NCBI GenBank assembly: GCA_036381035.1
Contig: DASVDQ010000047.1
Span: 1 to 64,000, forward strand
DNA from: Trueperaceae bacterium
GTDB lineage: Bacteria; Deinococcota; Deinococci; Deinococcales; Trueperaceae
DNA: 64,000 nucleotides
Direction: 5' to 3'
The notes under the pieces were generated by a model, which saw nothing but the letters and a program-made list of their open reading frames with translations, searched no databases and was not told the DNA's origin. Each line of letters starts with the position of its first letter. Within the stretch, counting starts at the first letter, position 1. The position numbers and the translations under genes are program-made. Below are positions 47,909-56,084 of the stretch, one piece after another.

Positions 47909-48832
47909 ATGGCCACGCACGAGTACCGGCCCGCCACCTACCACAACACTTTCGCCGCGCACCCCGTCGCGCTGGAGGTCGCGCCCGGGGACCTCGTGCG
48001 CACGAGCACCGTCGACGCGCGCGGGCGCGGCGCGACGGGGGAGAGCGAGGCGGCGCCCGGCAACCCGCTGACCGGCCCGATCCGCGTCGCCGGCGCCGAG
48101 CCGGGCGACGCCGTCGGCGTGCGGATCGTCGAGCTGACCCCGAACCGCGACACGGGCTGGGCCAGCCACGGGCTGGCGCCGGTGACGCTGGAGCCTGACC
48201 ACGTCGCCGGCCTGGCCTCGGGCCGCGGCGACGCCGCCACCTGGCGCGTGGACGTCGCGGCCGGGACGGTCACGCCGCTGGAGCCGGTGCCCGGCCTCGA
48301 GGGCCTCACGCTGCCGCTGGCGCCCATGCTCGGCTGCATCGGCGTCGCGCCCGCCGGGGGACAGGCGATCTCCACGGCCACCTCGGGGGAGCACGGCGGC
48401 AACATGGACTACCGCGGCGTCGCCGCGGGGACGACCGTCTACCTGCCCGTGTTCGTGCCCGGCGCCCTGGTGTTCGTGGGCGACGGCCACGCGGTGCAGG
48501 GCGCCGGCGAGCTGGCGGGCACCGGCGTCGAGACCTCGATGGACGTCGTCATCGAGCTCGGGCTCGTGAAGGACTCGAGCATCAGGTGGCCACGCGGCGA
48601 GGACCCCACCCACATGTTCACGCTGGGCAACGCCAGGCCGCTCGACCAGGCGGCTCAGCACGCGATCACCGAGATGGTCCGCTGGCTGACGCACGAGCAC
48701 GGTCTGTCCTTCGAGGCGGCGTCGGTGCTGATCGGCCAGGCCGCCGACCTCGAGGTGGGGAACATGTTCGACCCCGCGTACACGGTCGTCTGCCGGCTCG
48801 CGAAGGACCTCCTGCCGCGCCGCGGGGCGTAG
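47909..48832 (+). CDS. Acetamidase/formamidase family protein
   Basis: A 307-residue cytosolic amidase of the FmdA/AmdA family, which hydrolyses short amides to ammonia and acid. Family landmarks are GNPLTGPIRVAGAEPGDAVG, LPLAPMLGCIGVAP, SGEHGGNMDYRGVAAGTTVY with YLPVFVPGALVFVGDGHAVQ, and the late EAASVLIGQAADLEVGNMFD. The HGGNMD block and GDGHAVQG are the conserved active-site region. It has no amide transporter next to it, but the dipeptide-type operons could supply amides. ATG 47909 starts at the family boundary. Confidence 0.9.
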   Translation: MATHEYRPATYHNTFAAHPVALEVAPGDLVRTSTVDARGRGATGESEAAPGNPLTGPIRVAGAEPGDAVGVRIVELTPNRDTGWASHGLAPVTLEPDHVAGLASGRGDAATWRVDVAAGTVTPLEPVPGLEGLTLPLAPMLGCIGVAPAGGQAISTATSGEHGGNMDYRGVAAGTTVYLPVFVPGALVFVGDGHAVQGAGELAGTGVETSMDVVIELGLVKDSSIRWPRGEDPTHMFTLGNARPLDQAAQHAITEMVRWLTHEHGLSFEAASVLIGQAADLEVGNMFDPAYTVVCRLAKDLLPRRGA

Positions 48833-48838
48833 TGTGCC

Positions 48839-48881
48839 GGTCGTGGACCTCGAGTAGGCGCGGCGGCCCTCTTCCACGACC
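48839..48881 (+). terminator. Inverted repeat downstream of the amidase gene
   Basis: GGTCGTGGA and TCCACGACC are 9-bp inverted repeats separated by 25 bases, beginning 7 bp after the stop. It is a weak terminator candidate without a T-tract. Confidence 0.35.
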
Positions 48882-48915
48882 CCTGCGGACGCGCCGTCCC
48901 TCCGCCGCGACCCGC

Positions 48916-48945
48916 TTGACGCTGGTCGCGGCGCGCGGGTAACCT
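48916..48945 (+). promoter_or_regulatory. Candidate promoter of the iron transporter genes
   Basis: TTGACG (48916-48921) is followed after 18 bp by TAACCT (48940-48945). The -35 is good (five of six); the -10 is weak. Its position immediately upstream of the palindrome at 48954 supports it. Confidence 0.45.
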
Positions 48946-48953
48946 GCCGCCGT

Positions 48954-48980
48954 CAATCCATAGTGATTTACTAGGGATTG
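48954..48980. promoter_or_regulatory. 27-bp palindromic operator upstream of the iron-binding protein gene
   Basis: CAATCCATAGT and ACTAGGGATTG are inverted repeats (10 of 11 positions) around a central GATTT. The element is AT-rich for this genome, sits just past the predicted promoter, and lies 67 bp before the start codon. By position it is the probable site of a metal-dependent repressor (DtxR/IdeR, MntR or Fur type). It does not match the textbook Fur box. Confidence 0.7.
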
Positions 48981-49047
48981 GCCCTCGACACCCTCCTCGG
49001 GGCGCCGCGCCAGCTCTGGGTCGCCCGCCCCGCGAAAGCGAGCCACC

Positions 49048-50040
49048 ATGAAGCTGACCAAGGTACTGGCAGCCCTGCTCTTGCTCAGCGCCCTCGCTAC
49101 CTCCCTGGCGCAGAGCCTGACGCTCTACGTCGGTCGGGGCGAGGCGCTCGCCGGCCCGATCATCGAGCGGTTCGAAGCGGAGACGGGCGTGGACGTCGTC
49201 GTGCGCTACGGCAGCACCGCCGAGCTCGCCGTCCTCATCACCGAGGAGGGCGAGCGCAGCCCGGCCGACGGTTTCTGGGCGCAGGACGCCGGCGCCCTCG
49301 GCTCCCTGGCGAGCGGCGGGTACCTGGCGCCGGTCCCCGACGAGCTCTACGCCGACATCCCCGCGAAGCACCACGTGCCGGGGAACCTGTGGGTGCCCGT
49401 GAGCGCGCGCAACCGCACGCTCATCTACTCCACGGAGCGCGTCGACCCTGCCGACCTGCCCCGGAGCGTCTTCGACCTCACCGACCCGCGCTACCGCGGG
49501 CGCGTGGCCTGGGCGCCGTCGAACGGGTCGTTCCAGGCGTTCGTGACCGCCTTGCGCACCACCCACGGCGAGGACGCGGCCGAGCAGTGGCTGCGCGACA
49601 TGATCGCCAACGGCGCCAAGGCGTACCCGAACAACAACGCTCAGCTCGACGCCGTGGCCTCCGGCGAGGTCGACTTCGGCCTGGTGAACAACTACTACCT
49701 GCTGAGGCGGCTGGCCGAGGAGCCCGACTTCCCGGTCGCCCAGACCTTCTTCGCCGACGGCGACATCGGCAACCTCGCCAACGTCACCGGCGTCGGCGTG
49801 CTGGCCAGCTCGGAGAACCAGGAGCTCATGCACCGCTTCATCGCGTTCCTGCTCTCCGACGAGTCGCAGGAGTTCTTCACCAACGACAACCACGAGTACC
49901 CGATCACGACCGACGTCGAGCCCCACCCGTCGCTGGCGAGCAACGAGGAGGCCGTGCGGGCCGCGCCCGAGGTCGACCTGAGCTCGATCGGTGACCTCGA
50001 GGGGACCCTCCGGCTGCTGCGCGAGGTCGGGCTGCTCTGA
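49048..50040 (+). CDS. Ferric-iron ABC transporter substrate-binding protein
   Basis: A 330-residue exported binding protein of the FbpA/FutA family. It has a Sec signal peptide (KVLAALLLLSALATSLAQ) and then SLTLYVGRGEALAGPIIERF. A second-lobe iron-binding tyrosine pair lies in FGLVNNYYLLRRLAEEPD. ARNRTLIYSTERVDPADLPR and NVTGVGVLASSENQELMHRF are also typical of the family. It delivers Fe3+ to the FbpB-type permease encoded directly downstream. The palindrome at 48954 suggests repression by a metal-sensing regulator. Confidence 0.9.
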   Translation: MKLTKVLAALLLLSALATSLAQSLTLYVGRGEALAGPIIERFEAETGVDVVVRYGSTAELAVLITEEGERSPADGFWAQDAGALGSLASGGYLAPVPDELYADIPAKHHVPGNLWVPVSARNRTLIYSTERVDPADLPRSVFDLTDPRYRGRVAWAPSNGSFQAFVTALRTTHGEDAAEQWLRDMIANGAKAYPNNNAQLDAVASGEVDFGLVNNYYLLRRLAEEPDFPVAQTFFADGDIGNLANVTGVGVLASSENQELMHRFIAFLLSDESQEFFTNDNHEYPITTDVEPHPSLASNEEAVRAAPEVDLSSIGDLEGTLRLLREVGLL

Positions 50041-50108
50041 GCGTCGCCGCCCTGCTCCCGCCGCGCAGGGGAGCGCCGCGCTCGCCCTGGTACGTCGTCG
50101 TCCCGGCC

Positions 50109-51632
50109 GTGCTGGTCGGGACGGCGACGCTGCTGCCGCTCGTCTACCTCGTGGTGCGGGCGCTGGAGCTCGACGTCCCCACGTTCGTCGAGCTGGCGAC
50201 GCGCAGCCGGAACCTGCGGCTGCTGGGCAACACCGCGGCCCTGGCCGGCCTGGTGCTGACGGGCGGCACGCTGATCGCGGTGCCGCTCGCCTGGCTCGTG
50301 ACCCGCACCGACATGCGCGGGCGCGGGCTCGTGACGTGGCTGGCGGTGACGCCCCTGGCCGTGCCCGGCTACGTGATGGCCTACGCGCTCCTCGGCCTCG
50401 GCGGCTACCAGGGCGTGATGATGCGCCTCTTCGACGTGCTCGTGCCCCGCCCCAGCGGCCTGTGGGGCGCGGCGGCGGCGCTGACCCTCTACACGTTCCC
50501 CTACATCTTCCTCAACGTGCGCAGCGCGCTCCTCGGCCTCGACACCTGCCTCGAGGAGAGCGCGCGCTGCCTGGGGCTGCGGCCCGCCCAGGTGGCGTGG
50601 CGCGTGGTGCTGCCGCAGCTCCGCCCCGCCCTGCTCGCCGGCTGGCTCGTCGTGGCGCTCTACGTCCTCGGCGACTTCGGCGCCGTGGCCCTGATGCGCT
50701 TCGAGACCTTCAGCTTCGCGATCTACACGCAGTACGCCGCGGCGTTCGACCGGAGCAACGCCGCGCTGCTGTCGCTGATGCTCCTCGTGATCACGACGGC
50801 GCTGGTGGCCCTCGAGCTGAGGCTGCTGGGGCAGAGGCGCTACGCCCGCGTCGGCAAGGGCGTGAGCCGCCGCGCCGCGCCCGAGCGCCTGGGCCGCTGG
50901 GCGCCCGCCGCCTACCTCTTCGTGGCCGTCGCCCTCGGCGCGGCGCTGGGCCTCCCGCTCCTCACGCTCGGCGGCTGGATGGCCCTGGTCCCGCCCGGCG
51001 CGGAGGCGCTGCGCGACGTCGCCGCGACGTTCCTCGGCACGGCGGCGCTGGCGGTGCCCGCCGCGGTGCTGATCGCCGTGCTGGCGGTGCCGGTGGCCGT
51101 GGCCGCGCTGCGCTCGCGCTGGATCGGCGGCCGGCTCCTCGAGCGGCTCGTCTACCTCGGCTACGCGGTGCCGTCCGTGGCGCTGGCGCTCGCGCTCGTC
51201 ATGTTCGCGATCCGCTACGCCCCGGGCGCGTACCAGACCTTCCCGCTCCTCGTCTTCGCCTACCTGATCAGCTACCTGGCGCTGGCGATAGGCCCCGTCC
51301 GCAGCGGGCTGCTCCAGGTGAGCCCCCGGCTCGAGGAGACGGCGCGCTCCCTCGGCCGCGGGCGGTTCATGGCCTTCGTGCAGGTCGTCCTGCCCTCGAT
51401 CCACAGGAACGTCCTCGCCGGCGGCGCGCTGGCGCTCATGGCCGTGATGAAGGAGCTGCCGATGACCTACCTCCTCGCGCCTAGCGGCTACCGCAACCTC
51501 GCCGTGCGCGTCTTCGGGCTGACGAACGAGGCGATGATGGCCGCCGCCGCGCCCTTCGCCCTCGCGATCGTGCTGTTCTCGTCGCTGTTCGTCGGTCTCC
51601 TCATCACCTACGAGGGCCGGCGCGAGGCCTGA
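50109..51632 (+). CDS. Ferric-iron ABC transporter permease (FbpB family)
   Basis: A fused two-domain permease of at least 507 residues and about 12 helices, as in FbpB/SfuB. Both halves keep an EAA-type coupling loop: EESARCLGLRPAQVAWRVVL in the first and EETARSLGRGRFMAFVQVVL in the second. The start is uncertain: GTG 50109 is the first standard codon, but the frame is open upstream. The missing N-terminal segment SPWYVVVPAVLVG looks like the start of the first helix. A CTG at 50037, which would overlap the previous stop (CTGA), may be the true start. It is co-transcribed with the iron-binding protein. Confidence 0.9.
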   Translation: MLVGTATLLPLVYLVVRALELDVPTFVELATRSRNLRLLGNTAALAGLVLTGGTLIAVPLAWLVTRTDMRGRGLVTWLAVTPLAVPGYVMAYALLGLGGYQGVMMRLFDVLVPRPSGLWGAAAALTLYTFPYIFLNVRSALLGLDTCLEESARCLGLRPAQVAWRVVLPQLRPALLAGWLVVALYVLGDFGAVALMRFETFSFAIYTQYAAAFDRSNAALLSLMLLVITTALVALELRLLGQRRYARVGKGVSRRAAPERLGRWAPAAYLFVAVALGAALGLPLLTLGGWMALVPPGAEALRDVAATFLGTAALAVPAAVLIAVLAVPVAVAALRSRWIGGRLLERLVYLGYAVPSVALALALVMFAIRYAPGAYQTFPLLVFAYLISYLALAIGPVRSGLLQVSPRLEETARSLGRGRFMAFVQVVLPSIHRNVLAGGALALMAVMKELPMTYLLAPSGYRNLAVRVFGLTNEAMMAAAAPFALAIVLFSSLFVGLLITYEGRREA

Positions 51633-51716
51633 GGGTCACCGCCATGTCCCGCCGCGCCCGCCGGCCGCTGAGGTAGAGGCTCCCGCTCTCGCCTGGCCCG
51701 CCCGGGTCCGCCGCCC

Positions 51717-52856
51717 TCAGTCCCCCGCCGAGGCGCCGCTGTGCAGCGTGACCCCGTCGCCCGTGACGCGCACCCACGCCTCGTCGCCGACGCCCAGACG
51801 GCTCTCCGGAGAGGCGAAGACGACGAGGCGCTCCTCCGAGGCGCCGCCGGGCGCGCCCTCCCCGGCGTGCGCGGGCCTCACCACGGCCTCGTAGGTGACG
51901 ACGTGGCCCTTGAACTCGCGCCGCACCACGGTCGCCCTGACGGCCGCGGGAGCGTCCTCCGGACCGCGCGTCGCGGCGCCGTCGGGAGCGCGGGAGACGG
52001 GCACGAGCTCGAGGTGGTCGGGCCGCAGCGAGATGATCACGCGCCCCTCCGCCGCCCCCGCCAGGGGCACTGGCCCGATGGGCGTGCGCGCCGTGCGGCC
52101 CTCGGCCAGGCCCCGCAGCAGGTTCGTGCGGCCGAGGAAGCTCGCCACGAACGCCGTGCTGGGGTGGAAGTAGACCTCCTCCGGCGTGCCCACCTGCTGC
52201 ACCTTGCCGTCGCGCATCACGGCCACGCGGTCGCCGAACGACAGCGCCTCCTCCTGGTCGTGCGTGACCATGACGGCGGTGATGCCGCTGCGCACGAGGA
52301 TCGCCCGCACCTCGTCACGGGTGCTGCCGCGCAGCGAGGCGTCGAGGTTGCTGAACGGCTCGTCGAGCAGCAGGATGTGGGGCCGCGGCGCCAGGGCGCG
52401 CGCCAGCGCGACGCGCTGCTGCTGGCCGCCAGAGAGCTGGTGCGGGTAGCGGGAGTCGAACACCGTCAGGCCCACGAGGGCGAGGACCTCGGCCGCCCGC
52501 CGACGCTTCTCCTCGCGCGAGCCGCGCAGGCCGAACGCCACGTTGTCGAGCACGGTCAGGTGCGGGAAGAGCGCGAAGTCCTGGAACACGAAGCCGATGC
52601 GCCTGTGCTCCGGCCGCACCATCACGCGGTCGGAGGCGACGACCTCGCCCGCCACCTCGACGCAGCCGGCGTCGGGTCGCTCGAAGCCGGCGATGAGGCG
52701 CAGCAGCGTGGTCTTGCCGCAGCCCGACGGCCCCAGCAGGCACAGCACCTCGCCGCGCGCGACCTCGAGGTCCAGGCCGTCGACCGCGGCCGGCGCGTGG
52801 GGCGAGAAGCGCTTGGTGAGACCGCTGACGCGGACTATCGGGTCGGCGGGGAACAT
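51717..52856 (-). CDS. Iron-type ABC transporter ATP-binding protein (FbpC family)
   Basis: A 379-residue ATPase. Its motifs are intact: Walker [13 protein letters not shown]-loop [14 protein letters not shown], signature [15 protein letters not shown], Walker [16 protein letters not shown] and H-loop [10 protein letters not shown]. The C-terminal part is TOBE-like ([37 protein letters not shown]). It almost certainly energises the FbpA/FbpB pair but is encoded on the opposite strand, converging on the permease gene across an 84-bp gap, so it needs its own promoter. GGAG precedes the ATG. Confidence 0.92.
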   Translation of the reverse strand: MFPADPIVRVSGLTKRFSPHAPAAVDGLDLEVARGEVLCLLGPSGCGKTTLLRLIAGFERPDAGCVEVAGEVVASDRVMVRPEHRRIGFVFQDFALFPHLTVLDNVAFGLRGSREEKRRRAAEVLALVGLTVFDSRYPHQLSGGQQQRVALARALAPRPHILLLDEPFSNLDASLRGSTRDEVRAILVRSGITAVMVTHDQEEALSFGDRVAVMRDGKVQQVGTPEEVYFHPSTAFVASFLGRTNLLRGLAEGRTARTPIGPVPLAGAAEGRVIISLRPDHLELVPVSRAPDGAATRGPEDAPAAVRATVVRREFKGHVVTYEAVVRPAHAGEGAPGGASEERLVVFASPESRLGVGDEAWVRVTGDGVTLHSGASAGD

Positions 52857-52974
52857 GGCTCCGGCGGCATTATCGCCCGCGGGGGGCGCGCCGCCCCGTC
52901 TCCCGGGACCCGCGTCGTCGCCCCGCGAAAGGTGCGTTGGCGCGCGGACCGCCCGAGGCGCTAGCGTTGGCGAC

Positions 52975-54870
52975 ATGCCCAAGCGCCTCACGCTCCCGCT
53001 CGCCGCCGCGGCGGCGCTCCTCGCTCCCGCGGCCGTCCTGGCCCAGACGACGGTCGCGTCGCTCCTGCCCGAGACGACGGTGCTGGCTCTGCACCTCTCG
53101 CCCGAGGGCGTCGACACCTCGACGCTCGGGTCCCTCGTGGACGACCTCGACCTCGAGAGGGCGGCCGCGTCCGCGCGGAGCCTGGCGGCGCTGTTCGAGG
53201 AGGCGGTCGGTGGCGAGCTGCACGACGCCGAGCTGCCCGTAGACCCGCTCGAGGAGCTGGCCGTCACCTGCCCAGACCTGGCCGCCGCCCTCGAGGCGGC
53301 TGCCGACTCCTTCGGGCCCACCGTGCTGGGCGTCAGCCTGTCGCGCTTCGACCCGGTGCCGGACGTCGTCGCGGTGACCCGACCGGAAGAGCATGACGTG
53401 GCCGCCCGGCTGGTCGTCGCGGCCGCGAACTGCCTGGACGGCACCAGCCTGGGACGCGAGGGGGACGCCGAGCTGTACCTCCTCGCCGACGGCGCGGAGC
53501 TGCCCTTCGTGGTGGCCGAGTCGGACGGCTTCCTCGTGGCCTCCACGGACCCGGAGCTCGCGCGGGGCGCGCTGAGGCGCGCGCAGGGCTCGCGCGAGCC
53601 CGGCTTCGCCGACACGCGGCTCGGTGCCCTGTCCACGTCGCTCACGGCGCGGGGCCTCGGCGCGACGTTGAACCTGGCGGCCGCGGCCGACGCCGTGGAG
53701 CTCTACCGCGGGATCCTCGGCGAGGCGCCCGAGGCCGGACCGCTCCTCGACCGCTTCGTGACCACGCTCCGGGCCCTCGGCGGCTTCGCCTGGCACGTCA
53801 GCGTCGACGCCGGCGGGCTCGTCGTCGAGTCGGTCAGCGCGTTCGACTCCCGCTTGGCCGCGGAGGCCGGCGAGGACGAGCTGCTCGCCCTGCTCGCGTG
53901 CCGGGGCTGCGAGCTGTCCGGGCCCGAGCTGCTGCCCCGCGACGCGGTGGGGCTGAGGGGCGGCGTGTTCTCGGCGTCCGCGCTCGTCGCCTGGGTCGAC
54001 TCCTGGCTCGCCGACGCCAGGGAGGCTGGCCTCGTCGGCGACGCCGCCCCCGGCTCTCTGGAGGGGCTCCTCGGCGTCGACCTCGGCGACCTCCTGCTCG
54101 ACTGGGTCGGCGACTCGTGGAGCGCCGCGTGGCTCGACGTGCTGGCGACCGACGCCCGCCCCTGGCTGCAGGGGCTGCCCGCCGTGGTAACGGTGCCGGT
54201 GACCTCGGAGGACGAGGCGCGGCGCGGCGTGGAGCTGTGGCTGGACACGCTGGCGAGCCTAGCGGCGGCCGGCGAGGAGATCGTGGTGGAGGCCGGCGCC
54301 GACGGAGGCCTGTGCCTCGAGGGCGCCGTGGCGGTCAGGGAGCGCTCCTACCGCGGCGTCGACTACCTGCGCCTGCGCTCCGGCCCGACCCTCGACCTCG
54401 GCGTGGCCGTGTTCGGCGGTCACCTCGTGCTGGGCTGGCCCGCGGCGAGTCTCCACGCCGCGGTCGACACCTACCTCGGCTCGCCCTCGGCCGCCGGCGT
54501 CGCCTGGCGCACCTACGAGAGCCTCGGCCTGGACGGCGACGTGGTGGGCTACCGCCTCACCGACACGCCCGCGTTCCTGCGCGGCCTGGCGCGCGTCTCC
54601 GACCTGGCCGCGGGACCCCTCGCCACGGCCGGCTGGCTGGCCGCCCGAGGCGCGGCGGAGGCGTACGGCCGGGACGGCGACGGCGACGGCATGGACGGCG
54701 CGTCGGGAGCCGAGCCCGGCGACCTGCCCACCTACGACGACCTCGTGACCCTCGCCGACCTCGTCACCGAGACGCTGGAGACGCTCGCCGACAGGACGGG
54801 CGTGGCGGTCGGCACCACCGAGCTGAGGGGCGGCGTGCGCTGGACGACCTGGCGGCTGCCGCTGCGCTGA
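52975..54870 (+). CDS. Secreted DUF3352-like protein
   Basis: A 631-residue exported protein with a signal peptide (LTLPLAAAAALLAPAAVLAQ). The start SLLPETTVLALHLSPEGVD and strand-helix elements such as PFVVAESDGFLVASTDPELA and ALGGFAWHVSVDAGGLVVES follow the DUF3352 pattern of repeated alpha/beta modules. The composition is strongly acidic and alanine-rich, with many Asp/Glu and few Lys. The function of the family is unknown; export points to the periplasm or cell surface. TAGCGT lies seven bases before the ATG without a Shine-Dalgarno, suggesting a leaderless mRNA. Confidence 0.65.
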   Translation: MPKRLTLPLAAAAALLAPAAVLAQTTVASLLPETTVLALHLSPEGVDTSTLGSLVDDLDLERAAASARSLAALFEEAVGGELHDAELPVDPLEELAVTCPDLAAALEAAADSFGPTVLGVSLSRFDPVPDVVAVTRPEEHDVAARLVVAAANCLDGTSLGREGDAELYLLADGAELPFVVAESDGFLVASTDPELARGALRRAQGSREPGFADTRLGALSTSLTARGLGATLNLAAAADAVELYRGILGEAPEAGPLLDRFVTTLRALGGFAWHVSVDAGGLVVESVSAFDSRLAAEAGEDELLALLACRGCELSGPELLPRDAVGLRGGVFSASALVAWVDSWLADAREAGLVGDAAPGSLEGLLGVDLGDLLLDWVGDSWSAAWLDVLATDARPWLQGLPAVVTVPVTSEDEARRGVELWLDTLASLAAAGEEIVVEAGADGGLCLEGAVAVRERSYRGVDYLRLRSGPTLDLGVAVFGGHLVLGWPAASLHAAVDTYLGSPSAAGVAWRTYESLGLDGDVVGYRLTDTPAFLRGLARVSDLAAGPLATAGWLAARGAAEAYGRDGDGDGMDGASGAEPGDLPTYDDLVTLADLVTETLETLADRTGVAVGTTELRGGVRWTTWRLPLR

Positions 54871-54981
54871 GCGCGGCCGCGGCGGCGCGGCTCGTTCGTC
54901 GCGGACCGCGCCGCCTCGCTCGTGCCGGCCCGCGCCGACGTGACCGGCCGCCGCGCCCGCGGGCCGGCGCCCGCGGGCGGC

Positions 54982-55782
54982 CTAGGGCAGGAGGTAGAGC
55001 CACTCGTCCGAGTCGAACTTCTCGCGCCTGAGCCTCTCCGCCGCCTCCAGCTCGCCGTCCGTGAGCGTCGAGGGCGTGAGGCCGTACTTCGCCTCGAACG
55101 TGGCGGCCAGGCTGTCGACGATCGTCTCGCGCGGCAGCTCCGTCTGCTGCCTGAGCGGGGTGACGCGCTTGTTCGCGCTCACCGAGCCCTTGTCCGACAG
55201 CTTCTCGCGGCCGATGCGCAGGACCTCGAGCATCTTCGCCGCGTCGATGTCGTACGCCATCGTCACGTGGTGCAGGACCGCGCCGGCGCGCCGCGTCTGG
55301 GCGGCGCCGCCGATCTTGCCCTGGTCCGACGAGATGTCGTTGATGGGCTTGTACACGGCGTTCACGCCCAGGCCGCGCAGCGCCTCGAGGACCCAGGCGT
55401 CCATGAACGCGTAGGAGTCGACGAACGAGAGCCCCTTGACCAGGCTCTCCGGCGCGTAGATCGAGTAGGTGATCGTGTTCTGGGGCTCGACGAACATCGC
55501 GCCGCCGCCGGTGATGCGCCGGCAGACGGTGACGTCGTGGCGCCTGGCGCCCTCCATGTCTACCTCGTTGCGCACCGACTGGAAGCGCCCGAGGATCACG
55601 GCGTTGCCCGACCACTCCCAGATGCGCAGCGTCGGCTTGCGGCGGCCGGCCCCCACCTCCAGCGTGAGGACCTCGTCGATGGCCATCTGCAGGCGGGGCG
55701 CGGTGGGCTCGTCGTGGATGTACAGCCAGTCGTGCTCGCGCCAGCGGGCGAGCATCGCCTCGGGGAAACGCGAGCCCGTCAT
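54982..55782 (-). CDS. lplA: Lipoate-protein ligase A, catalytic subunit
   Basis: A 266-residue member of the LplA/LipB/BirA superfamily that attaches lipoate (or octanoate) to E2 and GcvH lysines through an acyl-AMP. Motifs are the N-terminal substrate segment EPTAPRLQMAIDEVLTLEVG, the adenylate loop RRITGGGAMFVEPQNTITYS, and NDISSDQGKIGGAAQTRRAG with the catalytic lysine in GKIGG. The C-terminal accessory domain of E. coli LplA is missing. It is supplied by the separate gene upstream (55779-56084), which overlaps by four bases. This two-protein arrangement is known from Thermoplasma LplA/LplB. Confidence 0.9.
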   Translation of the reverse strand: MTGSRFPEAMLARWREHDWLYIHDEPTAPRLQMAIDEVLTLEVGAGRRKPTLRIWEWSGNAVILGRFQSVRNEVDMEGARRHDVTVCRRITGGGAMFVEPQNTITYSIYAPESLVKGLSFVDSYAFMDAWVLEALRGLGVNAVYKPINDISSDQGKIGGAAQTRRAGAVLHHVTMAYDIDAAKMLEVLRIGREKLSDKGSVSANKRVTPLRQQTELPRETIVDSLAATFEAKYGLTPSTLTDGELEAAERLRREKFDSDEWLYLLP

Positions 55783-56084
55783 GCGCGCTCCCGGGGGGTG
55801 TCCTCGTCGATGGCCCGGCGCACCGCCGTCGCGACGGCGGACGTCGTGAAGCCTATGAGCTGCGCGCCCTCGGGCAGGCCCGCGTCCATGCGGGCGGTCA
55901 GCTCCTCCTCGCTCGCGTCAGCCGGCGCCCCCACCAGGGCCGCCGTCAGGTCCGCCAGGGCCGTGTCCGGCTCGAGGAAGAAGTCGCCCGTCACCTCTGC
56001 GGACGCGATCCGGCCGCCCTCGACCTCCACGTCCGCCACCACGAGCTTGCCGCCCGGCGTCTTGAACTCTCCGTGCCTCGGCAT
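55779..56084 (-). CDS. lplB: Lipoate-protein ligase accessory subunit (LplB-like)
   Basis: A 101-residue protein equivalent to the C-terminal accessory domain of bacterial lipoate ligase. The start HGEFKTPGGKLVVADVEVEG followed by GRIASAEVTGDFFLEPDTAL is typical of that domain. It ends in a helix-rich part with FTTSAVATAVRRAIDE. In Thermoplasma this domain is needed for lipoyl-AMP formation. The four-base overlap with lplA indicates stoichiometric synthesis. Its coding region also overlaps the 3' end of the helicase frame by 167 bases on the same strand. Confidence 0.85.
   Translation of the reverse strand: MPRHGEFKTPGGKLVVADVEVEGGRIASAEVTGDFFLEPDTALADLTAALVGAPADASEEELTARMDAGLPEGAQLIGFTTSAVATAVRRAIDEDTPRERA

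Noticed and set aside
47909-48832. Functional link between the amidase and the iron operon
   Set aside because: A separate promoter and palindrome lie between them, and an inverted repeat follows the amidase stop.
49991-51484. Overlapping plus-strand frame across the iron permease gene
   Set aside because: Arg/Ala-rich shadow frame; the permease frame has transmembrane helices and two EAA loops.
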